A stretch of 64,000 bases of DNA, taken from assembly GCF_000688475.1 (NCBI RefSeq), contig NZ_JIAN01000008.1, forward strand, positions 186,001 to 250,000. The letters run 5' to 3'. The notes below the pieces were generated by a model. It made no database searches. It had not been told where the DNA came from and saw only the letters and a list, made by a program, of their open reading frames with translations. How positions within the stretch are numbered: position 1 is the first letter of the stretch; each line of letters begins with the position of its first letter. Positions 43,666-54,828 of the stretch are shown one piece after another. The translations under genes were made by a program, and so were the position numbers. This stretch comes from Cellulomonas sp. URHE0023 (lineage in GTDB: Bacteria > Actinomycetota > Actinomycetes > Actinomycetales > Cellulomonadaceae).

Positions 43666-45192
43666 ATGATCTCGTTCCTGTGGCGACGTCTGCTCGCCGG
43701 ACTAGCGACGCTCCTGGTCTCGACCTTCGTGATGTACATCCTCGCGTCGGCGTCCATGGACCCGTTCGGAGACCTCGGCCAGTCGACGGCTGCCAACAAA
43801 GAGGCGCTCATCGCCCAGCGGATCCAGCTGCTCGACCTGGACACCCCGGTCGTCATCCGCTACTTCAAGTGGCTCGGGAACTTCGTGCAAGGCGACCTGG
43901 GCACCGCCTGGGTCAGCGACCAGCCGGTCTCCAGCGTGCTGCACGGCGCGATCCTGTCCACGATCCAGCTCGTCACCGCGGCGACGGTCATCGCGATCAT
44001 CTTCGGTGTCGCCGTCGGCATCGTCAGCGCGTTGCGCCAGTACAGCTCGTTCGACTACCTCATGATCTTCGTGTCGTTCCTCCTCTACTCGCTGCCGGCC
44101 TTCTGGGTCGCGGTGCTGCTCAAGCAGTGGGGCGCGATCGGCTTCAACGACTTCCTCGCGGACCCCGTGATCTCGTGGGTCGCCATCACGGTCGTCTCGA
44201 TCCTCGCGGGCCTCCTGTGGAGCCTGGCGATAGGTGGCGAGCGACGGCAGCGTGCTCTCACGTTCGTTGTCGCGTTCGCCGCTACGTTCAGCACCTTCGC
44301 CTTCCTGCAGCTCACCGACTGGTGGACGCACCCGAGCATCAACCCGCCTCTGCTCGCCCTGCTGGGTACCGCGACCGCGTTCGCCGTCACGACGCTGTCG
44401 ACCGGCCTGAAGAACCGTCGTGCCCTCGCGGCGTCGCTGACCACCGTGGTGATCGGCCTCGTCCTGTACCTGCCGCTGCAGGTCTTCTTCAAGTCCGTCG
44501 CCGAGTCGTGGTTGATGATGTTCGTGCTCGCGCTCATCACGGTCGCCGTCGGCGTCGGCGTCGGCTACGCCTGGGGCGGCCCCGACCGAGGAGTGTCGGC
44601 GCGGACGGCGGCGATCACGGCGGTCCTGGTCGCCGCGATGCTGTTCATCAACCAGGTGATGCGGGTCTGGCCCGCGTACTACAACGCACCGGCGATCAAC
44701 GGCCGTCCCGTCCCGACCATCGGCGACCGCACCCCGAACCTCGGCGGGAACTTCTGGGTCACGACGCTCGACCAGTTCATGCACCTGCTGCTGCCGACGC
44801 TCGCCCTCGTGCTCATCGGCTTCGCCGCGTACACCCGCTACTCGCGCTCGAGCATGCTCGAGGTGATGAGCCAGGACTACATCCGCACGGCGCGCTCGAA
44901 GGGGCTGCCCGAGCGCACGGTGATCATGCGCCACGGCTTCCGCAACTCGCTGATCCCGCTGGCCACCGTGGTCCCGATCGACATCATCACCCTGCTGGGT
45001 GGCGCGATCATCACCGAGCGCGTCTTCGCTCGCCCGGGCATGGGCACGTTGTTCCTCTTCTCGCTGACGCACGCGGAGATCGAGCCGGTGATGGCGTACC
45101 TCGTCATCGTCGCCGCGCTCGCGATCATCGCCAACATCGTCGCCGACCTCGTCTACGCGGGCCTCGACCCGAGGATCCGGGTGAACGCATGA
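43666..45192 (+). CDS. Oligopeptide ABC transporter permease, DppB-like with a large insertion
   Basis: The 508-residue protein has the DppB N-terminus (FLWRRLLAGLATLLVSTFVMYILA) and C-terminal EAA loop (SRSSMLEVMSQDYIRTARSKGLPERTVIMRHGFRNSLIPLA, outline). Typical members have 310-340 residues. Here about 170 extra residues (about 165-345) insert four to five further hydrophobic segments between the third and fourth core helices. ATG at 43666 is chosen because family residues begin there. The stop overlaps the next ATG (ATGA). It forms a channel with the DppC-like protein. Confidence 0.88.
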   Translation: MISFLWRRLLAGLATLLVSTFVMYILASASMDPFGDLGQSTAANKEALIAQRIQLLDLDTPVVIRYFKWLGNFVQGDLGTAWVSDQPVSSVLHGAILSTIQLVTAATVIAIIFGVAVGIVSALRQYSSFDYLMIFVSFLLYSLPAFWVAVLLKQWGAIGFNDFLADPVISWVAITVVSILAGLLWSLAIGGERRQRALTFVVAFAATFSTFAFLQLTDWWTHPSINPPLLALLGTATAFAVTTLSTGLKNRRALAASLTTVVIGLVLYLPLQVFFKSVAESWLMMFVLALITVAVGVGVGYAWGGPDRGVSARTAAITAVLVAAMLFINQVMRVWPAYYNAPAINGRPVPTIGDRTPNLGGNFWVTTLDQFMHLLLPTLALVLIGFAAYTRYSRSSMLEVMSQDYIRTARSKGLPERTVIMRHGFRNSLIPLATVVPIDIITLLGGAIITERVFARPGMGTLFLFSLTHAEIEPVMAYLVIVAALAIIANIVADLVYAGLDPRIRVNA

Positions 45193-46307
45193 GCACCACC
45201 GACCAGCAGTCGCCCGAGGGGTCGGCAACCGACTCGGGACAGTCCGAGAACGCGATCGAGCTCCGCGAGGTCGCCGGCCTGTCGCAGGGCCAGATCGTTC
45301 GCCGCCGCTTCGTCCGCCACCGCGGTGCGATGGTCGCCATCGTGGTGCTCTCGTTCGTCGTGGTCCTTGCCTTCTCGTCGGTCGGGATCGCCGGCTGGAC
45401 GGGGTGGTGGAGGTTCACGCCCAACGAGCTCAACCCGATCGTCAACGGCGGCGAGCCCACGCTCATGTTCCCCGCCTGGCTCGGTGGCGACGCGGGCATC
45501 TGGTTCCACTGGGGTCTGCACCCGTTCGGCCAGGACGAGATCGGTCGTGACGTGTTCGCGCGCGTCATGCGGGGCACTCAGACGTCGCTGATCATCACCG
45601 CGACCGTCGGGCTGGTCGCCACGGGCGTCGGGATCCTGGTCGGCGCCCTCGCGGGCTTCAACCGCGGCCGGACCGACGACATCCTGATGCGGATCACGGA
45701 CCTCGTCATCACCATGCCGGTCATCGTCATCGGCGCGGTGCTCGGTCAGCTGGCCGGCGGCAACAACCCGCTGATCTTCGGCACCTTCCTCGGCCTGATC
45801 ACCTGGACGACGCTCGCCCGGCTCGTCCGTGGTGACTTCCTCACCCTGCGCGAGCGCGAGTTCGTCGACGCCGCGCGCGTGGCGGGCGCGAGCAACAGCC
45901 GCATCATGTTCAAGCACATGCTGCCCAACGCGATCGGCGTGATCATCGTCAACACGACGCTGCTCATGAGCTCCGCGATCCTGCTGGAGACGGCGCTGTC
46001 CTACCTCGGGGTCGGGATCAAGGCGCCGGCCACCTCGCTGGGCCTGCTGATCAGCCAGTACCAGGAGGCGTTCTCGACGCGGCCGTGGCTGTTCTGGTGG
46101 CCTGGCCTGATGATCGTGATCATCGCGTTGTCCATCAACTTCATCGGAGACGGTCTGCGCGACGCGTTCGACCCTCGCCAGAAGCGCATCCCGTCCGAGC
46201 GCAAGATGGCCAAGGCCATGCTCGTCGACGGATCGGCGGCCCGGGCGAGCACGACCACCGTCCAGCCGCCGATGCAGGGCGGCAACGCAGGGCTGGGGCC
46301 GTCGTGA
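45189..46307 (+). CDS. Oligopeptide ABC transporter permease, DppC-like
   Basis: The 372-residue permease has a cytoplasmic N-terminal extension, six transmembrane helices, the conserved HPFGQDEIGRDVFARVMRGTQTSL block and the EAA loop LREREFVDAARVAGASNSRIMFKHMLPN. It is translationally coupled to the DppB-like gene. The fused ATPase gene follows on the same strand, after an antisense gene of about 0.6 kb. Confidence 0.92.
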   Translation: MSTTDQQSPEGSATDSGQSENAIELREVAGLSQGQIVRRRFVRHRGAMVAIVVLSFVVVLAFSSVGIAGWTGWWRFTPNELNPIVNGGEPTLMFPAWLGGDAGIWFHWGLHPFGQDEIGRDVFARVMRGTQTSLIITATVGLVATGVGILVGALAGFNRGRTDDILMRITDLVITMPVIVIGAVLGQLAGGNNPLIFGTFLGLITWTTLARLVRGDFLTLREREFVDAARVAGASNSRIMFKHMLPNAIGVIIVNTTLLMSSAILLETALSYLGVGIKAPATSLGLLISQYQEAFSTRPWLFWWPGLMIVIIALSINFIGDGLRDAFDPRQKRIPSERKMAKAMLVDGSAARASTTTVQPPMQGGNAGLGPS

Positions 46308-46315
46308 CCCTTCCG

Positions 46316-46897
46316 TCAGATCAGGGCGAAGGACGCGGCCGCGAGGACGACGACACCCGTGATCGTGAGCCAGTGCCAGCGTCGTTGCGGACCGATGCCG
46401 GCCGCGACGGCACGCTGCGCGTCCTTCAGGTAGCCGGCGTCCTTGAGGGCCGCCTGTCGCTCGACGATGGCGTCCGCCACGCGGTCGGCGTTGGCGTTGT
46501 GCCGTCCCGGGCCCAGGGGGCCTGTCACTGCGCGGCGACGTCGCAGACGCTGCGCGGTGCCGCTGGACCGGGGTGCGGCCCACGCGGTCACGTCCGAGCC
46601 CGTGGTGTGCACGACGAGCGAGTACTTCACGGTGACTCCGCGGTAGGCGGGCCACGGGATCCGCACGGTCGCGGTCACGTTCCGCACCACGACCTCGCCG
46701 TCGGACACCTCGACCGCCGGGTTCCAGAAGAGAGCCCACACGAGCAGCACGATCAGCGCCAGCAGCGGCACGAGCTGCAGCGCCTCGGCCACGCCGTCGA
46801 TGACCAGGACGCTGACCAGCGCGATCACCGCGGCCGCCGCCGCCGCGCCGGTCAGCCAGCGCCCGTACGTCGACGTGAACTCCTGCGTGCCACCCAT
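46316..46897 (-). CDS. PH-domain (bPH) membrane protein
   Basis: The 193-residue protein has two adjacent hydrophobic helices (about 15-55), a bacterial PH-like beta domain (FWNPAVEVSDGEVVVRNVTATVRIPWPAYRGVTVKYSLVV, residues about 57-98, outline) and a C-terminal transmembrane helix. ATG at 46897 follows GGGAGCATGGGCTG-like sequence and begins MGGTQEFTSTYGRW. It lies on the opposite strand inside the oligopeptide importer locus, between the permease and ATPase genes. Function unknown. Confidence 0.75.
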   Translation of the reverse strand: MGGTQEFTSTYGRWLTGAAAAAAVIALVSVLVIDGVAEALQLVPLLALIVLLVWALFWNPAVEVSDGEVVVRNVTATVRIPWPAYRGVTVKYSLVVHTTGSDVTAWAAPRSSGTAQRLRRRRAVTGPLGPGRHNANADRVADAIVERQAALKDAGYLKDAQRAVAAGIGPQRRWHWLTITGVVVLAAASFALI

Positions 46898-46978
46898 CAG
46901 CCCATGCTCCCAGACCGGTGTTCCTCGACGGTGACCCCGTCCACCGGACACCTCGTCCTCGGCCAGTAAGGAAACCCC

Positions 46979-48862
46979 GTGGCAATCGACACCTCCGACG
47001 CGGTCCCGTCGACCGCCCCTGCACGGACGCCCGTGCTGTCCGTGCGCGACCTCGGCGTGGACTTCTACGTCGACGGGCAGTGGTACCCCGCCGCCACCGG
47101 CGTGAGCTACGACGTCTTCCCCGGTGAGGTGCTCGCCATCGTCGGCGAGTCAGGCTCGGGCAAGACGCAGTCCTCGATGTCGCTGCTCGGGCTGCTGCCG
47201 CAGAACGGCCGCGCCAAGGGGAGCGCCAAGCTGGGCGACCGCGAGCTGCTCGGCATGTCCGCGCAGAAGCTGCGCCAGGTCCGCGGCAAGGAGATCGCGG
47301 TCATCTTCCAGGAGCCGATGACGGCCCTGAACCCGGTGTACACGGTCGGCTTCCAGATCATCGAGACGCTGCGCACCCACTTCGACATCGGTCCCAAGGA
47401 GGCGCGGGACCGGGCGCTCGAGCTCCTGCGCCTCGTCGAGATCCCGGACCCCGACCGGCGCATCGACGCCTACCCGCACCAGCTGTCGGGCGGTCAGCGG
47501 CAGCGCGCCATGATCGCGCAGGCGCTCGCCTGCGACCCCAAGCTGCTGATCGCCGACGAGCCGACGACGGCACTCGACGTGACCGTGCAGGCGGAGATCC
47601 TCAAGCTGATGCGGGACCTGCGCACGCGCATCGACTCCGGCATCGTGCTGATCACCCACGACATGGGTGTGGTCGCGGACCTGGCCGACAAGATCATCGT
47701 GATGAAGGACGGCCGCGTCGTCGAGGAAGGGTCCTCGCTCAGCATCTTCACGGAGCCGACGCACCCGTACACGATCAAGCTTCTCGACGCGGTTCCGCAC
47801 CTGGGCCGCAGCGCCGACGCGCTCGCGGTCGAGACGGCGCAGGCCGAGACGAGCGGCACGACGGCGGTGGACCGCTCGACGCCGCAGGCGACCGACGGAC
47901 CGGTCCGCGAGACCGTCCTCGAGGCCAAGGACATGGTCATCGAGTACCCGGGCCGCCGTCGCCAGCCGGCCTTCCGGGCAGTCGACGGGGTGAGCCTCTC
48001 GCTCAAGCAGGGCGAGGTCGTCGGGCTCGTCGGTGAGTCCGGATCGGGCAAGACGACGATCGGACGCGCCGTGGTGGGCCTGCTGCCGGTGACCTCGGGT
48101 GAGCTGAGGATCGTCGGCCAGAACATGGTCGGAGCCTCCGCCAACGACCTGAAGCCGCTGCGCAGCAAGGTCGGGATCGTGTTCCAGGACCCGGGCAGCT
48201 CGCTCAACCCCCGGCTGCCCATCGGCGAGTCGATCGGCGAGCCGCTCTTTCTGCACCGTGGCGTCAAGGGTGCCGAGATGTCCCGTGCCGTCGAGCGCCT
48301 GCTCGACCAGGTCCAGCTGCCGCGCGCGATGCGCAACCGCTACCCGCACGAGCTCTCGGGCGGTCAGCGTCAGCGTGTGGGCATCGCACGCTCGCTCGCG
48401 CTCGAGCCGCAGCTGCTGGTGGCCGACGAGCCGACGTCGGCGCTGGACGTCTCGGTGCAGGCCACGGTGCTCGAGCTCTTCCAGGACCTGCAGCGCGAGC
48501 ACGGCTTCGCCTGCCTGTTCATCAGCCACGACCTGGCCGTCGTCGAGATGCTCTCGGACCGCATCGCGGTCATGCACAACGGCAGGCTCGTCGAGATCGG
48601 CGACACCGCTCAGGTGGTCAACCACCCGAAGGACTCCTACACGCAGCGACTTCTTGCGGCGGTCCCGGTTCCCGACCCGGTGGCCCAGCAGGAGCGGCGC
48701 CTGACCCGGGACGCGCTTCTGGAGGCACAGCGGGACGAGCTCGAGCGTGCCGAGATCGCGCGAGCCGACGAGCTCACGGTGGCCTCCGAGACCGCCGACC
48801 TGGACGCGCACGGCATCACCGACCAGGGCGCCGGCGGCCACACGACCGGTCGGGGTTTCTGA
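46979..48862 (+). CDS. Fused oligopeptide ABC transporter ATPase (DppD-DppF)
   Basis: The 627-residue protein contains two complete ATPase domains. The first has GESGSGKT (56-63), LSGGQRQRAMIAQALACDP and LLIADEPTTALDV. The second has GESGSGKTTIGRA (about 351-363), LSGGQRQRVGIARSLALEP (about 459) and LLVADEPTSALDV. Each is followed by an oligopeptide transporter C-terminal segment (TEPTHPYT and NHPKDSYTQRLL). AAGGA precedes the GTG. The fusion replaces the separate DppD and DppF of other bacteria and energises the DppB/C-like permeases. Confidence 0.93.
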   Translation: MAIDTSDAVPSTAPARTPVLSVRDLGVDFYVDGQWYPAATGVSYDVFPGEVLAIVGESGSGKTQSSMSLLGLLPQNGRAKGSAKLGDRELLGMSAQKLRQVRGKEIAVIFQEPMTALNPVYTVGFQIIETLRTHFDIGPKEARDRALELLRLVEIPDPDRRIDAYPHQLSGGQRQRAMIAQALACDPKLLIADEPTTALDVTVQAEILKLMRDLRTRIDSGIVLITHDMGVVADLADKIIVMKDGRVVEEGSSLSIFTEPTHPYTIKLLDAVPHLGRSADALAVETAQAETSGTTAVDRSTPQATDGPVRETVLEAKDMVIEYPGRRRQPAFRAVDGVSLSLKQGEVVGLVGESGSGKTTIGRAVVGLLPVTSGELRIVGQNMVGASANDLKPLRSKVGIVFQDPGSSLNPRLPIGESIGEPLFLHRGVKGAEMSRAVERLLDQVQLPRAMRNRYPHELSGGQRQRVGIARSLALEPQLLVADEPTSALDVSVQATVLELFQDLQREHGFACLFISHDLAVVEMLSDRIAVMHNGRLVEIGDTAQVVNHPKDSYTQRLLAAVPVPDPVAQQERRLTRDALLEAQRDELERAEIARADELTVASETADLDAHGITDQGAGGHTTGRGF

Positions 48863-48948
48863 GCGTCACGGGGCGACCGGACCTCGGCGCGTCATGCAGG
48901 CTCGTCCGAGTTCACACCGATTCGTGCGGCATGGTTGAGATTCGGCGG

Positions 48949-48973
48949 ATCGGTACCGATACCTCCGTATCGG
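48949..48973. promoter_or_regulatory. Two overlapping palindromes before the second SBP gene
   Basis: ATCGGTACCGAT (48949-48960, perfect 12 bp) overlaps CCGATAC-CTCC-GTATCGG (48956-48973, perfect 7-bp arms). The pair ends 7 bases before the GTG at 48981. A single ATCGG-type half-site in three orientations suggests a multi-dimer operator covering the promoter. Confidence 0.5.
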
Positions 48974-48980
48974 GCAGTCG

Positions 48981-50810
48981 GTGCCCGTCCGAGGTCGCTG
49001 GAGGCAAACGGTGCGCAGTGGGTCACGTCTGACGGTCGTGGCGGTCGCCGCCCTGGTGGCGGCGGTTCCGACGCTCACAGGCTGCACGGATCCTGCACCG
49101 CAGCCGGACCGCCCCGGGACCGTCGTCGTCGCGGTTCCGGCCCCGTTCACCTCGCTGAACGGGGGAACGGTCCAGGGACGAGACCCGGGCAGCGCTCTGG
49201 TCCTCGGGCTCGCGCAGTCCGGTTTCGTCAGCCTCGACGAGAACGGCGCCGCGGTGCTCGACCCGTCGTTCGGCACGGTCGAGAAGGTCGCGGACGCCCC
49301 GTTGACGGTGAAGTACACGATCGCGCCGGAGGCCACCTGGTCCGACGGCGTACCGGTCACCGCGGACGACCTCGTCCTGGAGTGGGCCGCGCGCAGCGGG
49401 CAGCTCGACGACGTCATCCCCGAGCTCGACGCCCTCGGTGCCGTGACCAACGACGACGCGCTCGCAGCCGGAGTGGCCTTCGCGGCCGCCTCACCGGCAC
49501 TGGTCTACGCGGAGCAGCCACCGGTCGTGGACGGCGCGACGGTCACCGTCACGTACACCGCTCCGGTGGCCGACTGGCAGGTCGCGCTCGACGTCGGCGT
49601 TCCGGCGCACGTGGTCGGCCAGACCGCGCTGGGCGTGGAGGACCCGGCCGCCGCGGCGACCGCGGTGACGACCGCGATCACCGGCGAGGACAAGGTGGCG
49701 CTCGGCTCCATCTCGTCGACGTGGCGCACGCAGTTCGACGCGGACGCGCTGTCCCAGCACCTCGACCTCGCCGTGAGCGACGGTCCGTACGCGGTCGACC
49801 GGATCGTGCCCGGCAAGCGGGTGGAGCTGGTGCGCAACGAGAAGTACACGGGCGACCGCCCCGCGGCGTACGACCGCATCGTGCTCCGCAGCGACGTCGA
49901 CCCGCTCGACGAGGTGAGCGCCCTGTCCACCGGCAGGATCGACGTGATCGCCCCTGTCGACACGGCCGACGTGCTGGACGCGCTCGCCGACGTCGAGGGT
50001 GCGACGGTCCGGACGGGTGGCGACAGCACGCTCCAGCTCCAGCTGCAGGTGGCCGGTGGTGGCGCGTTCGACGACGCGACCTACGGAGGCGACGCGGCGA
50101 CCGCCACGGCGATCCGCACCGCGTTCCTGCTCACGGTCCCGCGCGACGCGATCGTCGACGGCCTCGTGAAGCCGCTGTGGTCCGACGCCACGGTGTCGGG
50201 TGCGGTCCTTCCCCAGGTGGGCCCCGACGCCGGGAGCTCGTCACCGCAGGACGGTTCGGCCGACATCTCCCAGGCGAAGTCGGTCCTGGAGTCGGCGAAC
50301 GTCACCGATCAGGTCGTGGTCCGGGTCCTGACGAACACCGCAGACCCGCTGCGCACGGCGATGCTCGAGAAGATCACGGACTCGGCGGCCGAGGCAGGCT
50401 TCGAGGTGCGGCCGTACACGCCCGTGCAGGCCTGGGCGGCCGACCTGCGCGGTGCTCCCGAGTCGTGGGACGTCGCGCTCGTCCCGGTCCCTCAGGCGGA
50501 CCTGCCGGTCAGCTCGGTGGTGACGCGCTGGCAGACCGATGGTGTCGCCAACCTGACGGGCTGGTCGGACCAGGTCACCGACCAGGCCGCGTCGGCCCTG
50601 ACCACGACGCTCGACCCGTCGGCCGTCCCGGCGGCGCTCGATCCGGTCGCGGGCGGACTGGCCGCCGGGGGAGCGGTCGCGTCGATCGTCCAGCAGCCCG
50701 TCGTCGTCGCGCAGCGTCCGCTGCCCGACGGTTCGGAGCTGCCTGAGATCGAGCCGCTCGCGCTCGGTCGTGCGGACCTGACCTCGTGGTGGGACTGGGC
50801 CCGGAAGTAG
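48981..50810 (+). CDS. SBP_5 family lipoprotein, LpqW-like by position
   Basis: The 609-residue protein has a basic N-terminus, a hydrophobic segment and lipobox LTGC (Cys about 36). The body is a family 5 binding fold: LTVKYTIAPEATWSDGVPVTADDLVLEW and VDRIVPGKRVELVRNEKYTGDRP. It is clearly related to the SBP at 41571. No permease follows it; typA does. In M. tuberculosis the SBP-like LpqW (Rv1166), which controls lipoarabinomannan synthesis rather than transport, sits next to typA (Rv1165). A similar role here is inference. Two overlapping palindromes precede the GTG. Confidence 0.82.
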   Translation: MPVRGRWRQTVRSGSRLTVVAVAALVAAVPTLTGCTDPAPQPDRPGTVVVAVPAPFTSLNGGTVQGRDPGSALVLGLAQSGFVSLDENGAAVLDPSFGTVEKVADAPLTVKYTIAPEATWSDGVPVTADDLVLEWAARSGQLDDVIPELDALGAVTNDDALAAGVAFAAASPALVYAEQPPVVDGATVTVTYTAPVADWQVALDVGVPAHVVGQTALGVEDPAAAATAVTTAITGEDKVALGSISSTWRTQFDADALSQHLDLAVSDGPYAVDRIVPGKRVELVRNEKYTGDRPAAYDRIVLRSDVDPLDEVSALSTGRIDVIAPVDTADVLDALADVEGATVRTGGDSTLQLQLQVAGGGAFDDATYGGDAATATAIRTAFLLTVPRDAIVDGLVKPLWSDATVSGAVLPQVGPDAGSSSPQDGSADISQAKSVLESANVTDQVVVRVLTNTADPLRTAMLEKITDSAAEAGFEVRPYTPVQAWAADLRGAPESWDVALVPVPQADLPVSSVVTRWQTDGVANLTGWSDQVTDQAASALTTTLDPSAVPAALDPVAGGLAAGGAVASIVQQPVVVAQRPLPDGSELPEIEPLALGRADLTSWWDWARK

Positions 50811-50851
50811 TGGGCCTGGTCACCTCCGGGTCATTCTGGTGCCTGGGCGGG

Positions 50852-50857
50852 TAGAAT
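50852..50857 (+). promoter_or_regulatory. -10 box of typA
   Basis: TAGAAT lies 43 bases before the typA ATG, downstream of the SBP stop. Confidence 0.45.
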
Positions 50858-50900
50858 TGACCGGCGCAGCCGACGACCGGCGCGCTCCCCACCTTCTGAG

Positions 50901-52853
<1,953 letters not shown>

Positions 52854-52863
52854 CCCGACCGGC

Positions 52864-53772
52864 ATGACGGGTCTCGTCGCGGTGCACGCGCACCCCGACG
52901 ACGAGTCGTTGAGCACCGGCGCGCTGCTCGCCACCTGGGCGCGCGCCGGTCTCCCGACCACCGTGGTCACCTGCACGCGCGGTGAGCGCGGGGAGGTCAT
53001 CGGGACGGAGCTCGGGCACCTCGAGGGCGACGGTCCCGCACTTGCCGCGCACCGCGTCGGTGAGCTCGCCGGCGCGCTGGACGCCCTGGGCGTGCACGAC
53101 CACGTCTTCCTGGACACGGTGCCGGGCGCTGCCAGCGGCCGGTTCGAGGACTCGGGCATGGCCTGGGTGAGCGCCGGACAGGCGGGGACCGCCGACGAGG
53201 TCCCGCCGCAGGCCTTCGTCGCGGCGGACCTCGAGGACGCGGCCCAGCGGCTCGCGCACCTCCTGCGGGACAGGCGCGCGGCTGTCGTCGTGACCTACGA
53301 GCCCGGCGGAGGGTACGGGCATCCCGACCACGTCCGTGCCCACGACGTGACGCGCCGAGCCGTCGAGCTCGTCGAGCCGCGTCCGCTCCTGGTGGTCGTC
53401 GTCCAGGGCGAGCGCGCGCTGCGCGCCGGGTACGAGGCACTGGGGCGTCCGTCGGTGCGTGCCCTCCTGGGCCTGCTCGCCGACGGTCTGCGGCTTCCGG
53501 ACGCCGACGGTCCGCTACCGTCCGTCGCCCGGCCTGACGACGAGATCGACCTGCACGTCGACGTCCTGCCGGTGCGCGACCAGATCGTCGCCGCGCTTCG
53601 TGCGCACGGGACGCAGGTCCAGGCCGTGCGCACGATCGACGATGACCGTGCGGTGGCCGGCTGCTACGCCCTGAGCAACCAGCTGCTCGCACCCCTGCTC
53701 CCGGTGGAGGCGTACCGGCTGGTCGGCCGGGCCGACGTCGCGTGGCCGCCCGGCGTGCGCCAGATAGCCTGA
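52864..53772 (+). CDS. mshB: Mycothiol biosynthesis deacetylase MshB
   Basis: The 302-residue PIG-L family enzyme removes acetate from GlcNAc-inositol in mycothiol synthesis. The zinc site is AHPDDE (9-14; H10 and D13) and GYGHPDH (third ligand H156). Length and the sequence around CTRGERGEVIG match MshB closely. It lies 10 bases after typA and upstream of a small membrane protein, as in other actinobacteria (Rv1170/Rv1171). This implies that the organism uses mycothiol as its low-molecular-weight thiol. Confidence 0.92.
   Translation: MTGLVAVHAHPDDESLSTGALLATWARAGLPTTVVTCTRGERGEVIGTELGHLEGDGPALAAHRVGELAGALDALGVHDHVFLDTVPGAASGRFEDSGMAWVSAGQAGTADEVPPQAFVAADLEDAAQRLAHLLRDRRAAVVVTYEPGGGYGHPDHVRAHDVTRRAVELVEPRPLLVVVVQGERALRAGYEALGRPSVRALLGLLADGLRLPDADGPLPSVARPDDEIDLHVDVLPVRDQIVAALRAHGTQVQAVRTIDDDRAVAGCYALSNQLLAPLLPVEAYRLVGRADVAWPPGVRQIA
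53765..53770 (+). promoter_or_regulatory. -10 box for the small membrane-protein gene
   Basis: TAGCCT, inside the last codons of mshB, ends 6 bases before the GTG at 53777. It allows leaderless expression independent of mshB. Confidence 0.4.
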
Positions 53773-53776
53773 CGGC

Positions 53777-54193
53777 GTGCGCTTCTCGTGGGTCCCGGTG
53801 GCCAAGACCGTCCTGACCGTGGCGGCCGGCATCGTCGTCGGCGTGATGGGGACGACCATGCACCGCAGCGTGCAGCCGTGGGGTCTCGTCCTGAGCCTGC
53901 TCCTGGTGCTTGCTGCAGGAGCCACGGCACGGGCATTCGGTGGGCTGGGCACCTGGATCGGCTTCCTCGTCGGGCTCGGCCTGACCGTGCTCGTGCTCTC
54001 GCAGGAAGGACCTGGCGGCGACATCCTCATCCCGTCCGAACAGAAGCTCGGTCTCGTGTGGATCTTCGGTTCGCTCGGCGTCGCGGTGGCGGCGATGCTG
54101 CTGCCGAGGTCGTGGTTCTCCGACACACCCCGACCCGCACGAACCCCGCAGCTCCCTGACGTCCCGGTCGGGGAGCCGGACGCCCACCGGTGA
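53777..54193 (+). CDS. Small membrane protein next to mshB (DUF6113-like)
   Basis: The 138-residue protein has four transmembrane helices (about 9-26, 35-52, 55-74 and 90-110), and ends in a Pro-rich cytoplasmic tail. Similar small proteins follow mshB in many actinobacteria; I believe they are annotated DUF6113, but this is from memory. The stop overlaps the flavin reductase GTG (GTGA). No function is known. Confidence 0.65.
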   Translation: MRFSWVPVAKTVLTVAAGIVVGVMGTTMHRSVQPWGLVLSLLLVLAAGATARAFGGLGTWIGFLVGLGLTVLVLSQEGPGGDILIPSEQKLGLVWIFGSLGVAVAAMLLPRSWFSDTPRPARTPQLPDVPVGEPDAHR

Positions 54194-54684
54194 GTCCTGA
54201 GCCGTCGTCCGACGACTTCCGCTCCGCCATCGGTCGTCTTCCTGCAGGCGTCGCGGTGATCACCCTGCGATGGCGGGACACCGTGCATGCGATGACCGCC
54301 AGCGCTGTCGCATCCGTGTCCCTCGAGCCGCCGATGCTCCTGTTCTGCGTGCACCAGGACGCCCGTTTCCGTGACGCCCTGGACGACGTGGACACGTGGG
54401 CGGTGAGCGTCCTAGCCGACGACCAGGCGCACACCGCCGACTGGCTGGCGTCACCGGGCCGGCCGGCTTTCGACCAGCTCGCGCGGGTTCCGCACCGTGA
54501 GGCTCCGCTGTCCGGAGGTGTCTGGGTGGACGGCGCCGCGGCGTGGTTCGACTGTCGCACGTCGGCGATCCACCGGGCCGGTGACCACGACGTCGTCGTG
54601 GGCCACGTCCTTTCGGCCGCTCAGGGCGGTGCGGGCGCCGGCGGACTCGTGCACCTGCGCGGGCGTGTGCGTCCCGTCCGCTGA
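54190..54684 (+). CDS. Flavin reductase family (FMN-binding split barrel) protein
   Basis: The 164-residue protein has the flavin-reductase-like signature: FRSAIGRLPAGVAVITLRW, MTASAVASVSLEPPMLLFCV (FMN-binding loop), WAVSVLADDQ and GDHDVVVGHVL. Such proteins use NAD(P)H to reduce FMN or FAD, often for a partner monooxygenase. GTG at 54190 overlaps the previous stop. No partner oxygenase is adjacent, so its role is uncertain. Confidence 0.85.
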   Translation: MSPEPSSDDFRSAIGRLPAGVAVITLRWRDTVHAMTASAVASVSLEPPMLLFCVHQDARFRDALDDVDTWAVSVLADDQAHTADWLASPGRPAFDQLARVPHREAPLSGGVWVDGAAAWFDCRTSAIHRAGDHDVVVGHVLSAAQGGAGAGGLVHLRGRVRPVR

Positions 54685-54780
54685 CCACTCCGGCGTCACC
54701 CCAGGCCCGACCTCGACCGCTTTGCGGTGTTTCCGGTCTCCGGCTCGCCGCCGATCATCTGGAACGCGGGCATCGACCCG

Positions 54781-54786
54781 TAGACT
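54781..54786 (+). promoter_or_regulatory. -10 box of the vanW gene
   Basis: TAGACT lies 42 bases before the TTG start at 54829, leaving a short leader with the ribosome site GGGGAG. Confidence 0.45.
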
Positions 54787-54828
54787 CGCGCGGGCGCGTT
54801 GTGTGCGGGATGAGCAGGGGAGCGGGAC

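Noticed and set aside
43584..45188. Upstream extension of the DppC reading frame through the DppB gene
   Set aside because: The extension is the out-of-frame reading of DppB; real DppC begins at the ATG at 45189.
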